NCBI RefSeq assembly: GCF_021018895.1
Contig: NC_079371.1
Location: 9,255,501-9,319,500, forward strand
DNA from: Seriola aureovittata
Taxonomy: Eukaryota; Chordata; Actinopteri; Carangiformes; Carangidae
Direction of reading: 5' to 3'
DNA length: 64,000 bases
In this document: positions 24,040-35,370 of the stretch, in pieces
Position numbering within the stretch: the first letter of the stretch is position 1
Layout: each line of letters opens with the position of its first letter
Notes under the pieces: model-generated
What the model was told of the DNA's origin: nothing
Seen by the model: only the letters and a program-made list of their open reading frames with translations
Databases searched by the model: none
Made by a program: the position numbers and the translations under genes

Positions 24040-24485
24040 ATCGGTTAAAAGCCGAGCAGAAGTGTTTTGTACAAAGTGAAGGCGTGACATTGACTTTTGG
24101 CTGACCCCAGAATCCAGTGAATTGCAATTATCAAGACGTGATGATATAAAAGCATGTATGACAAACTCACGATGAGCATGAGAAAGAAAAGACCTGATTT
24201 TAGAGATGCTCCTCAGTAGCAACAAGTATGACTGTAAACCTCTTGTGACTTCATTGTCAAAAGAAAGATCACTGTCAAAAACTACACATTAGTTAAGAGT
24301 GAGTTAAGACTCAGCTGGTTCCTTTCTTCATCCGTTTTTAATGGAAGATGCATCGGTGTGAAATTTGCATATAAATGATAATCAATGTTGTATTTGCCAA
24401 TTATGTGACCTAGTGGAAGCATGTGAATAGAAACTAACAGGGGGCCAAGGATGGAGCCTCATGGAACCTATCTCCACATGAAATC
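24040..24485 (-). pseudogene. CR1/L2/Rex1-type LINE reverse-transcriptase fragment
   Basis: On the minus strand the region translates, across frameshifts, to the second half of a LINE reverse transcriptase. A TCG(D)VP*GSILGPLL block (about 24481-24435) is the classic 'CGVPQGSILGPLLF' motif with a stop in place of Gln. HMLPLGHIIGKYNIDYHLYA and LPLKTDE follow; here the catalytic YADD motif has become YANF. About 70 residues are then missing. The fragment resumes at VVFDSDLSFDNEV (about 24275) and continues with LLRSISKIRSFLSHA, VIHAFISSRLDNCNSL (about 24160-24115) and RLHFVQNTSARLLT (ending about 24043). The last part is still an open frame of 76 codons. The fragment is non-functional: stop codons, a lost catalytic Asp pair and an internal deletion. 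Confidence 0.9.
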
Positions 24486-27400
24486 TAGGTTAAGACTTGA
24501 AGGTTTTAGACTATATTTTGTGTTCTATAAAGTACACATGAACAAGTGTTTGAGTTAATTTGCCTTAGGACAGATCTAATATCTGAGTTTCTTTTATTTA
24601 TTTTTTTTATTTATTTTTTAAATTGTGAGGGAGGCTTCACTTTGCTTGCTAGGTATATCATGATAGAAAACATTTACAAATAGATAGTAATTTGACTAAT
24701 CCAGCAAATTTAATACTTTTCAAATCAAAAAAACTACACATCAGACTGATGCAAAAATCCTGTAAAAATCCAACATTGCCATTAATTCTGATTATTTGCA
24801 CATTGACTACAAAGGTATTGTACACCAAGACAAATTAGAGGGCTAGTTACTAAAGTAAAAATTCTGACAGTTAACAAATTTTTATCGTCTCATGGTTCAC
24901 AGTTTATTGTCATGTCATCCGACTCTACTTGTAACTATGAGAGAAGCGTCCAGTTTCTCCATCATACCGGGTTGTGTGGCATGCTGATTCAGCAGATTAC
25001 AGCACCATAGTGTAGATATGCAGACAGGAATCCGACCCACTCCACTTGCACTAATGCTGGCGCCTTATCGATCCACTGAGCTGTTTGCGGACAGATTCTG
25101 TGCAGTTGGCGCTTCAAACCAGACACATTTTATAAACTCGCCACCGCTGCTGGTGATAAGAGGAGGTTTCTGTATTGCTGATTGGTTGATGGGGTTCAAG
25201 ATTACTTTTCTCATCGGAGCGCAGAGCACAATTTAAGTGGCTGTTAGCCGTTGATTTTGAGGTTAATGACACAGGCTTTAACTTGTTTTGTTTCTTGCAG
25301 CTGAAGAGGGTGAAGAAAACGTTTTTTATCCGACAGTTTTGTTCTGTCTGAAGTACTTTGATCTCGGTTCAACCTTCGGTCTGGAGTCTGAGAACATGAG
25401 GAGCGAAATTGTAACTCAAAATGAAGTCTTCACACTCTGCAGCAATACACAACATGACCCATTGTCTGTTCCATGCACAATATCTTCCTAGATGTCCTGT
25501 GAAGAAGTCAGAGCTGGTAACTTGCTGTGGCAAATGACAGACAGCCACTGTGAGAGAAACTGGCACTTGAGCACTAGCGACATGTCTTAGGGGCAAAACG
25601 TCAAATGTACTGTACAGAAGAGGCTTTAAAGCTAACAGCGTTTTGTCATTAAACATGTACAGTAGCACAAGCTATTTAGCAACTCCTTATGGCTATAGGT
25701 ATATATAGTATTTAACAGATTGATAATAACATAAATGAAATTTACAACATCTGCATGTCTGCAGCAGCATGTTTTCAAGAATTATTTGAAACTTCTTTCA
25801 CTCTTTGCTGTTGCCAAATCCTTATTTGACATTGAATTTGCCACTAATTCTCTTCCTAGAGTAAAAACCAATTCCCATGCTAGTAATCCCCACAGAATAG
25901 TCATACTACATATACAATAATCCCAGGATACAAGATGAAAAATGTCCATCCCCTGGTATTTTCTCTCTCTGGAGAAGCTCTGAAGTAGACACACTGAGGC
26001 AATCATAAGTTGCTTTAGTCTTTAATCTTTTCTTGTTCAGGTTGAGCAGAAGTTAAAGTCCACAGAAGGCCATTTAACCATGTGATTGACTTTTTCTCAT
26101 CAGTCACTGGGAATTTCCCAGGTACTTGAAGTCATCCTTTGAGCTTTGTGCACTTCAGGTGGATTAGGACAGCCTTTGGTGTTTTTTATTTTTATTTTTC
26201 ATTAAGTCTTTTATAACTTTATGTTTCAGGTAAACAGCCATAACTGAGGGATGTTCTTTTACGGTTTTCGTTTTGTTCAGATTTTTGCCTGAGGTCACAC
26301 AGTGTAAACACAGCTCTGAACAGACAAGTCCAAATGCATTTTAACCAAGAATTGCCACGGACCGAGTGAAAATAGTGCATGCCACTCAGGTCCAAAGTCC
26401 CAGCATCCCACATGTACATCTGCTCACGTCCAGCTGGGTCCACAGATTCATTCAGGCCCAGCAGCAACTTTGTAAGCAACAAAATGTCCTCTCAAACTGT
26501 TAATATGCCACTACAGTACAGTTTTACAAAAAAAACTGCTTGTGCCTGTGCCATAAATTACAGACCAATATAGCCTATGTTTTTTTCTGTTTTGTTTTCC
26601 CTGCTGATTAGTGACCTAATTTCCTTGTTAAAGCTCTCAGTGAAGGAGTGTAAGTGATGGAAAGCCTATGCAGAATCTCAACAATACATGTAGGTGATGA
26701 GTACAAATTAAAGTTAACGTTTAGCAAACAAAACAACTCAAACCTGGTTGGAAAAGCATCCCATAAATCTGGTTCGGACCAGAGTTTTGGTCATGGTTAA
26801 ATAAAAGAAACCACAAGGTGAAAATGAAAACTGAAGATGTAATTCCATTATTTGGAAATGGAGCCCGGGCTGCAGGAAGTGAAGGAAATTTCCTACCTTA
26901 TAATTACCATGTCAAGTTACTGCCTGTTTCTTTGCCATGCCTCCTCCATGTAATTTTTTAGCTAGCTTATTTACATTTTAAAAAGTCATGTCAAAAGGAA
27001 ATTCTGTTATCCAAGAAATGCATATTTTGAAATATAAGCCGTTTTTTTCCCCCCTTTTACAAACATATCAGTGAATATTTCTTTCACATCCTGGTTAATC
27101 TTGCTGAAACATTATTATCAACAAAGGCACAATTTATATGTCTATTGTAGTAAAACAAATTTAGAGTAACATTAATCAAGTGAACAAAGTCAGCAGCTAC
27201 AACTAAAAACTTTTCTACACTGTCAGAAATTCTTGGCTCATTATAATGTCATGGATGTAATATGGTATTGATCATCCACCTGAAATCTAATCACTACTTC
27301 TCAGCCTCAGGAAATTTATGCAGGTTTGATGGAAGGCAAAGTCTTATCAATAAGTCTTTAAAACGTTCCAATTCACAACCATACAGTATCTTCTGTATGC

Positions 27401-27958
27401 ATTTTGTAAACTCATATTTTGCAGAAAAGGCCTCTGTAGATTGTTTTTTCAGACACTGCTCTGAATTGTCCTTAGTATATCAATAAAAATTTGCTGTACT
27501 GCCATGACATATTGACAGTGTCATTTGAAGTAACAATCAAGAATTGATTAATGATGAATTCAAGGAACTTATGTCAAGAAAGAATGAACACAATCGTTAT
27601 CACTGCTTTAGTCATTTCTGCCTCTGCTCCACAGGGAGCCATCACTTGTCATTTACAGCTGTTTTCCCTCTCTACAACAAATAATCACCTCCAAACAGGC
27701 GTGTACATGCAACAAGTGTATTCTTTTCCGCTTCATCATCTGAACGTTAATAAATATAATACTGTGCTGATTTTCCAAAGGAAAATGCAATCAAGCTAAA
27801 TGTATATTACAATTTATAACCGTACGGTAAAAATAGTTACTTCTAATGAAATAGCAAAAAAAGCAGTGTCGTGCCAATTCACACAGATTATGGGTTAGGG
27901 TTAACCTTAATACCAATAGTTGGTCAACCTTAGTATGGTAAAAACCTAGACTACAGGT
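24486..27958. other. No recognisable gene
   Basis: Ordinary AT-rich sequence with short frames on both strands, among them an 87-codon minus frame at 26219-26482 and a 99-codon minus frame at 25369-25668. Neither shows a known domain. TTATTTATTTTTTTTATTTA near 24595 is low complexity. A GGGTTAGGGTTAACC word at 27892 is too short to be meaningful. Confidence 0.5.
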
Positions 27959-28544
27959 CAACAGCCATGCTAGCAGCCATTCTTAACCACAGTGGTGCTT
28001 TGAGACACAAAAATGTGCTTTTTACCACTAAACACATACAGCTGAGGCTGATGGGACTGTCATTAGCTTTGTAGGTATTTGTATTTGCTATAAAACCAAA
28101 ATACTGGTGATAGAGCTAAATAAAAACTTATTATAATTCAATCTGAGGGAACATAAACATCATGTACCAGATCTCATGGTAATCTATCCAAAAGGCTGGA
28201 AACATTTCACTAAAAACCAAAAATGTACATCTCATGATGTCACTGGGTCAGGATATTGTCACAAAACGTGTTCACACACATTTTTCTTTGTGTATCTGAT
28301 CTGGTGCATGCAGGCATAAGTTTGGGCTGCACACAGATGGTCTGCTGGGGCTCTCGCAGCCAGGCAGATGCGGAAACTATAAACTGAACTTCCGCAGGAT
28401 CTACCAACTCCCAGGAATGTCTCTACAAAATTTAATGGCAGTCCACTCAATAGCTGTTGAGATATTTTGCTATGGACCAAAATGATGGACTGACTGACCA
28501 ACAGACAGACATTGCCATCGCTAAAATCATGACACTGGCGTGGT
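27959..28544 (+). repeat. Family A interspersed repeat, copy 2
   Basis: It begins CAACAGCCATGCTAGCAGCC and continues with AGCTGAGGCTGATGGGACTG and TCATTAGCTTTGTAGGTATT. Further on are TTTCACTAAAAACCAAAAAT, ACAAAATTTAATGGCAGTCC, AATAGCTGTTGAGATATTTT and GACAGACATTGCCATCGCTA, and it ends near CTGGCGTGG. This is close to full length for the family. A stretch at about 28255-28400 does not fit and may be an insertion or a diverged segment. GCTAGC-type words at both ends are a family trait. Confidence 0.8.
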
Positions 28545-31179
28545 AAATATTTCTGATGGTGCTATTTGAAAGGCAACTTTATGAATTTATGATGAAGGCC
28601 ATAGGGATCAAATTCCTAGATCTGGGCTGTTACCCAGAATACTTTACTATACCATGTGCATAAACTGAAGGCATTAAAAGATTTTCCAAACGTTTGTGGC
28701 TACACCATCAGATCCTTCACAGAGATCTTGCCTGGTTTCAAAATGTGACAGAACACATTTGGTTATATAGAAAAGCATAACCATCAAGACAAATTTAGGT
28801 TCAGCTTTTCACATGGCAGAGTGTCAGGTAACATTTTATCTGCAGCTGAGAGACTGTCAGAGAAATGTCCCGTTTGTGAGGTGAGGAGTGATAAATTAAT
28901 TCTCACCATCAAATCACTGGCTTGTAACATATTTTCCAATTGTTGTTCAAATACACAGAGCCCCGTTACTGACTTGATCAAAAATTTCTAAACAGAAACA
29001 GGGGGTCCTTAAAAGGTGCTATGTGAACCGTTTTCTTAAATTATTACTGTATCTATTGCGATCACTCTTCTAAAGTTCATCTAAGAGAAAATTTAAAAAT
29101 AGCCCGCTGAGAAAGACTTAAAAGTTGACAGCAACTATTATTGCCTGACATGAGCGGATTACATGATCCCAGGATGCCTGGATCAAAGCGCTGGCAGATA
29201 GAGATCAAGTGAATAGCAGTCAGAGGTTTGGATCAGTCTACGGTCCGTGCTGAGTGTTCAGCTTCCCTATAGCTAATCAGTACAGCAAGTATGTTTAGGA
29301 GCAGTGAAGAAAGGGACTGGAACAGACAAGATTACAGTCTGGGAGGGTTTCAGAATGAAATACAAACCTTATCACCGATCTGTCATTTCTACAAATGTAT
29401 CTTCTAAGAACCTGCCCCAACAGGATTGGGAGGCCAGCTGGAAGATTTGCAGGATTGCATTCTATATTGGTTAGTTTACATCTTCCTCTGGCAAAGTTTC
29501 AATGTCACCCCCTTTCACTCCACAAAAATCTCTACAAAATAAAACGACAAAACGAATCGTTTGTAGCTGCACTTCAGAATGACACAATAAAGCATTTTCT
29601 AATGTGACGTCTTCATCAGCAGAGCGTTATCATTAATCTCAATCTTCCAAAGCTGTTACAAACCACTGGTGCAACAATAAAATGGTCCTCTGATCTTACA
29701 CAGCTATGGTTGAGGTTTGATTCCATTCAGTGACAAACACTACTTGGTCAAGGTTAGGAAAACTGGTTAGAAGCTGCAATGATTAGAAAAATGAACCAAA
29801 CTATTATTGTGTTTCCCATGGGATTTTTTTTCAGCAGCTGGGCTGTTGTGTGCGCGTCCACGAGCAACACGTTGGTGGAGGAATAGCCTAAAACAACCTT
29901 ATATTCACTGTCATAGATGGGGTTATTTGTGTTCATGGTCGTGTGTGTTAATTTACTGGGAGATTTTGACACTTGTAGAGCTCTGGAGGTCCAGAGAGCT
30001 TAGTAATAAATGTTGAAGAATGAAATGCCTCAACACAGAAAAGTACTTGTATATGAATAGAAATGGATAATATAATTTTACTAACTAGGTTAGCACTGGA
30101 TTAGAGATAAATAAATAATGAACATTTGTTACATTAATACATATTTAGTTAAGTTCAGGGAACAATCGTGATCATAATAAAATAAACCAATGCTGACTGA
30201 TGGTGAGAAGTCAGAAACGGCCAGTTGACTCCCAACATGCTGTACAAGTGCTTATTCAGTTTCTCTTTCATTTAGGGAATGTGTCGTCTTCTAAGAGCAC
30301 CAATGCTAACCTAAATAGAGGCAAACCGTTGTTACATTTTTAAATGCAGGCTGCAGCTGTGCACTAACATTGCCAGTATCAGATACTCCTATAAAAGGTT
30401 ATTATTTACATAAGCAGGTCTCTTTACCTCTCTGTTACATTCAATAACAATTGTGATTTAGGTTAATCACAGCCATTATAGCTCTCAGCAAGAACATCAC
30501 ACTCGTGAATACGGACTTGGAGATGACACTGTGTACATTTCTACCATCAAATGAACTTCCCTGATGCAGCTCACTGGGAAGTGAAAATGGAAATGTGAAG
30601 ACAAAAGAGGGCAAGTGAGATGGAGGAGTTCATTTTAGTGCTATTTTAGGTGAGTTGAATATTAATTCTATAGAAATTAAGTACAAAAGATGAAAAATAT
30701 AGCTATTTTATGAGACAAGCTGTTGCTATATCTTAACCGTTTTGGCACGAGTTAACAATAAACCGGCTGATAGGAAAATATTCAATAATTTTCAATAGTT
30801 TGAGAGTTAAGCACCTATTTAAATCTCATCCATCCAGATAATTTTAATCGCCAAGAGCTTGAGTGTTGCGTGAATCATTGTTTAGTCAATTATAAAGTGG
30901 TTGATTGTTTATATCTGATTTTCTCGTTTAGTTTGTGGTTCAAACTTTCCTGCTGTATTTAAAACTTTAATTAAGAAAGGGAAAGAACAGAAAAGAAGGC
31001 AACAGAAGGTGACAAGAGCAGAGGATGGTAATCAGAGCCCACAGCTCTATCAGACCTGTTGTGCATGTCTCTCTCTGATAACGGCCGTGTTGAAAGGTCC
31101 CAGCCGTTCACTCCCACCAGCCTGCAAAGCACTTTTGACAGACACACACACACACATATGGACATACCCACACACAAAA

Positions 31180-31215
<36 letters not shown>

Positions 31216-32389
31216 ATAGGCATACAGGCATGCCAAAATATACAAACACACCCATACACTCCACAGCTGCTCCAGCTGATATCCCTGGTCCACATTGAAC
31301 ATCATTTTAATATGAAATGTAAAAGCTGAAAAGGTTCAGAGTAAAGTGAGAATTCACAGTCCATTTGCACTTTTCTTGTGATAAAAAATAAAAACATATC
31401 GCCAACCACTCTTCTGCAGTGCTTAGTGAGAATTGCAAATGAGACGTCAAGCCTTACTGGCAGGCAACTAAAAGAGGAGATCACACTGTTCACGCAGCAT
31501 TTACTGTCATCGCATGTAGATTTCGAAATATATTGAAAGCAAATTTAAGCACAAACCTTGTTAAATGAATCAAGTTCGTTCAAAAATTTACATTCTTGAA
31601 GTACATTCTTCCTTTTTTGTTTTTTGCCCCCTAAACGCTTTCAATGGCACATTAGCAAGGGGTTCTTCAAGAGGCTGCGTGCTTGAAGCAGTCCTTGAAC
31701 ATCTCTCAATTTTGTGTTTTCAATAACATTGTAAGTGCCCTGTGAGACGTGCCACACACATGAACACAAAACATGAAACACAAACAAATTCAGTCCAGGG
31801 CCAGTGCTGGCTTGAAAACATTCTGAAAGCTTAAATGCAGAAATATGAAAATATGTTACACTCTCCTCAGGGGAAAGTGGAGGTATGATATGTAATTCCT
31901 CAGATGATCTGGTTAAGCTGGGTTTTTGGCAAAGGTGTTTCAATTCCTTCCTTTGCCCTGGGGGTAGGATTAGTGCATAACAGGATCTCAGTTCTCAAAG
32001 CTTCCATTCCTCCTTATCATCATTTACAGGAAACATCTCCAAAAAGCACCGTTGTTTATGCTACACCTACACGGCTGCAGATAATGGGAAACAGGTTGAG
32101 CTTGTTTGTAATGCAATAAGAGTCATTAAATAAATTTACTTGCCAGCACCTATGTTATAAGCTGCAGGTCAAATTCAGAGTAAATCCTTGACTGATCAGA
32201 CAACCAGTCAGCTTTGTCATGAATTGACAGTTTTAAATATTGGGCAAATATTATTTGACTCATGTCTTCATGCTAAAAGCTCTTTAGAGGTCCACTGGGT
32301 ATGGATAACAAATTTAATGTGTGACAATGCACATCAGACACAGTCTGGCTTGTAAAATTGGTAGCAATGTGAAGACCTTACTCAGGATT
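28545..32389. other. No recognisable gene
   Basis: AT-rich sequence with short frames. It holds a CA patch and a long A run near 31.14-31.21 kb, listed separately. No transposon or protein domain recognised elsewhere. Confidence 0.55.
31181..31213. repeat. Poly(A) run beside a short (CA)n tract
   Basis: About 33 consecutive A, preceded by ACACACACACACACA at about 31142-31156 and CACACACAAAAC. Overlapping frames encode Lys or Phe runs and are artefacts. The length may vary between individuals or assemblies. Confidence 0.95.
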
Positions 32390-33067
32390 GGGGCTTCAAC
32401 TCCAAAATTACTTCCATTTAGTTTGTAAAATGTTAAAAAAAAATTGCTGAAAAAATGTCCATCAAAAGTTCCAAGAGTCCAAAGAGTCACCTTGAAATTG
32501 CTGGTTTTGTCTGATCAACAGTCTAAAAACCGTAGTACTGAGCAGGATCAAAATCATTGCAATTCATCCTGTCTGGGAGCATGAATGTGTTTACCAAATT
32601 TCATGTTGATTCATCCAATGTCTGTCAAGACATTTCAGTAACAACCAAAAATGTCAGCCTTAGTGTGACATTCAAGGAAACCTCAGATCAGCAAAGTCAT
32701 TAGGATTTACCCTCTACTGACCATGAATATCTGTAGCAAATTTCATGGCAGTATATCCAATAATTGTCAAGATATTTCACTAAGAACCACAGATGTCAAA
32801 ATACTGGTGGTGCTAGATTCTTTCTCTAGGGACCTCAAATGTTTGTACAAAATTAGATGGCAATCCACCGAGTAGTTGAGACCTTGAGCCATGTTTCGAG
32901 GTTACAAGTATTTCATTTCACAATTATGTACAACAGAGGAAAGAAGAATCCGCTCGTTTGAAACGCAGGAACCAAATGATAAATGACTTAATCGATTATC
33001 AGAATTGTTGTTGATTCGTTTTCTGTGTGTCAGCTAATTGATTAAAATTGACTAACTGTTCCAGCTC
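32390..33067 (+). repeat. Family B repeat, copy 2, split by an insertion
   Basis: The left part (to about 32531) reads GGGCTTCAACTCC, GTTTGTAAAATGTTAAAAAA, AAGTTCCAAGAGTCCAAAGA, GGTTTTGTCTGATCAACAGT and CTAAAAACC. The right part (from about 32903) resumes with the next portion of the family: TTTCACAATTATGTACAACA, GCAGGAACCAAATGATAAAT, GACTTAATCGATTATCAGAA, and the end GACTAACTGTTCCAGCTC. The two halves join up in order, with little missing, around the family A insertion. Confidence 0.8.
32532..32902 (+). repeat. Family A repeat, copy 3, nested inside family B
   Basis: The body includes AAATCATTGCAATTCATCCT, ACCAAATTTCATGTTGATTC, AAATTTCATGGCAGTATATC, CAATAATTGTCAAGATATTT and TTAGATGGCAATCCACCGAG. 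These are internal segments of family A in tandem-like order, with no family ends. The copy lies between two consecutive parts of a family B element, so it inserted after the B element did. I could not define a target duplication because both junctions are eroded. Confidence 0.75.
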
Positions 33068-35154
33068 AACTTCACTGATGTTTATTGTAGTAAAGCTGCA
33101 GTTTAGTACAGTCATTTTCACCTACTTTTAAAGTGGATAAGTTATTGTCTTTTGAGATTTGGTTAAGCTGACATTTTCAAAGCAAGGACAGACAGAAAGA
33201 GGAAAATAACTGTTCAGAAAATCAGCTTTTTGTTTTATTTTTTCCTCCATAATGATGTTCACACCAGGAGAAAAAATTCTTGCATGCACTGAACCGGCAA
33301 ACTTTACCCATCTGTTATTTCAAACAAGTTAAAGCCAGTGTTGAGAGTTATTGGAAAATACTATTTGACCTCCTGTCTGGTCAATAGCTAGTGAAGTAGA
33401 TAAGACAAGACAGGGACTGCTGAAACAACATTATAGGAAGCCGTTAGACAGAAAGGAAAAACACTCACCGCCACCGATCGAACTCCTCGTCATTACAGTT
33501 CTATCTCGGTGAGGAATTGCGTCCTCTAGTGTGTTACCGAATCAGAGCCATCTTACTTGTGTTTGAAATACCAAATTGTTAGAGTGTGTTGAAATATTAC
33601 TGGGAAAAAAAATCATATATGCTCAGAGGCAGTATGATCACATCTACTTTGCTGCTTTTTGCAAAAGAAATAAACTCATCAGTGGGACTCTATCCAGATA
33701 TTGGCTGTTTAAGGGTGAAGAGAGATATCTTTCTATTGGATTTTCCATTGCTTTTTTCAGTTTTTCCCCCCACAGCATAACAGTGTACAGATTGACTTGT
33801 TTTTTAGCTGTAGGTGTAAGTAAACTAATTCAATTAGCAGCACAACTTACCTCCACAGGCTTGAAGTTATTCGAGTGAACACAAGTTGAGGCCATGAAGG
33901 ACACCTTGAAAACACTCCCTCCCATCGCAACTTTTGCTCTTAGTGCTTAGAGTATAAATAACACTGTGACTGCTATTTAATGGTTTACAGTCTGCCACCA
34001 TGGTGATATGAGATACAATAATGTGCCAGAGGTGTTTCCATTAGTCATCTGTGAATCTGTGGTGAAAAGCTTGATACACTGATCCCACTTTACTTGGAGA
34101 GGCAAGACGACAGGCTCGTCTTTGCTGTACCCTGACCCTGCATCAAAGGACACCGTGTGATATAATGTAATCACTAATAGATCTGAAACAAAAGAGAGAG
34201 CCATCACTCTCACAGATTTCTAAAGCTCGGCCTGAGTGCAATAATTCACCTTCTCTTTCATTCACAGAGGCTCAGTGGATGAACAGTTTTGAACAGAATA
34301 AATAACTAAAAGGACTTTTAAAGAAACATCTCAAAGTCACAGCAGTAAATACAGGATATAGCAGAACAAATATCATCCTAATTGTACCCCATGAGAGTTC
34401 TGAGGCTATGCTTGGCTTGCATGAGGAGAAAAAGGTATTATATGCAGTAAATGAACGGAAGCCAAGCTATGCACAGGATAGGAGTTCACTTCTATAACAT
34501 CCTCTGGTGGATTCTAGCCAACGAGGGAAAACAGCACTATCAAGAAACAACCAGAGCTTTTGCCAACTTGTACTACTGGCACATAGTCACAAAGAGTGGG
34601 AAGCAACAAAGTGGAGAGATGTTTACTGCCCGATTTGTGTATGAGAAATGTTTTAAACAAAAAGGATTCAATGCATGTCTTAAATCTCTAACCGTGAGGT
34701 TTGGTCCCAATTCTTATTGTGTTTAAAGAAAGACACATAACAGGAAGTAAATATGCTTACTGTTTTTATGACGAAAATGTGCCATTTATGTTATATTTAT
34801 GCAATACTTTGTTTTTTTCTCAGTTAACTGTAATAGTTTTGTGTTGCATGATGTTTTTATGCATTTGAAAAGTTAATAAAAACCAAAGTAGCCGACTGAA
34901 ATGTGACATTCAGTCTTTTGGTTTCCTGAGTTTTGGAAATAAACTTACTATTTTACAAAACTCACTCAATGAGTTTAAATTCTTGGAAATAACTAACCAG
35001 TGATGGCTTCAACCTAGTATCGGTTAACTTAGAAACAAAAGGAATAATTTGAAAACCAATCCAAATGTGTAGAAGATTTTAGAAAGCCAGTCAGGATGCA
35101 TGAAACAATTAATTGCTGCTATCAGACACTATTTTAGAGTAGTAAAATAGTGAA
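33068..35154. other. No recognisable gene
   Basis: AT-rich sequence; short frames only, including a 91-codon plus frame at 34451-34726 without a recognisable domain. Confidence 0.55.
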
Positions 35155-35370
35155 GAATTGACCAACAGCCAAAAATAATCAATTTGCCATCACTTATATA
35201 AAAGAAAAAGCAAATAATTAAAGATATTTTGTTATGTTTCCTTGAAAAATGACTTAAATAATATCAAAAATGTGATATTTGTTTTTTTTCCTCTTTTTTT
35301 TTTTCCATAGATCGATCAATTAATCGATTAATGGATTGATGATAAACTACATTTTTACATCTACAGCAAC
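35155..35370 (+). repeat. Family B interspersed repeat, copy 3
   Basis: It matches the right half of the family: GACCAACAGCCAAAAATAAT, CAATTTGCCATCACTTATAT, TGAAAAATGACTTAAATAAT, then GATCAATTAATCGATTAATG. A T-rich insertion of about 30 bp (TTTTTTTTCCTCTTTTTTTT) interrupts it near 35281. The terminal 'TTGCAGCTCTAG' is degraded to CTACAGCAACG. Confidence 0.65.

Noticed and set aside
26219..26482. 87-codon minus-strand frame
   Set aside because: No recognisable domain and no splice sites with a consistent frame.
27892..27906. GGGTTAGGGTTAACC
   Set aside because: One and a half telomere-like units beside a random palindrome; expected by chance.
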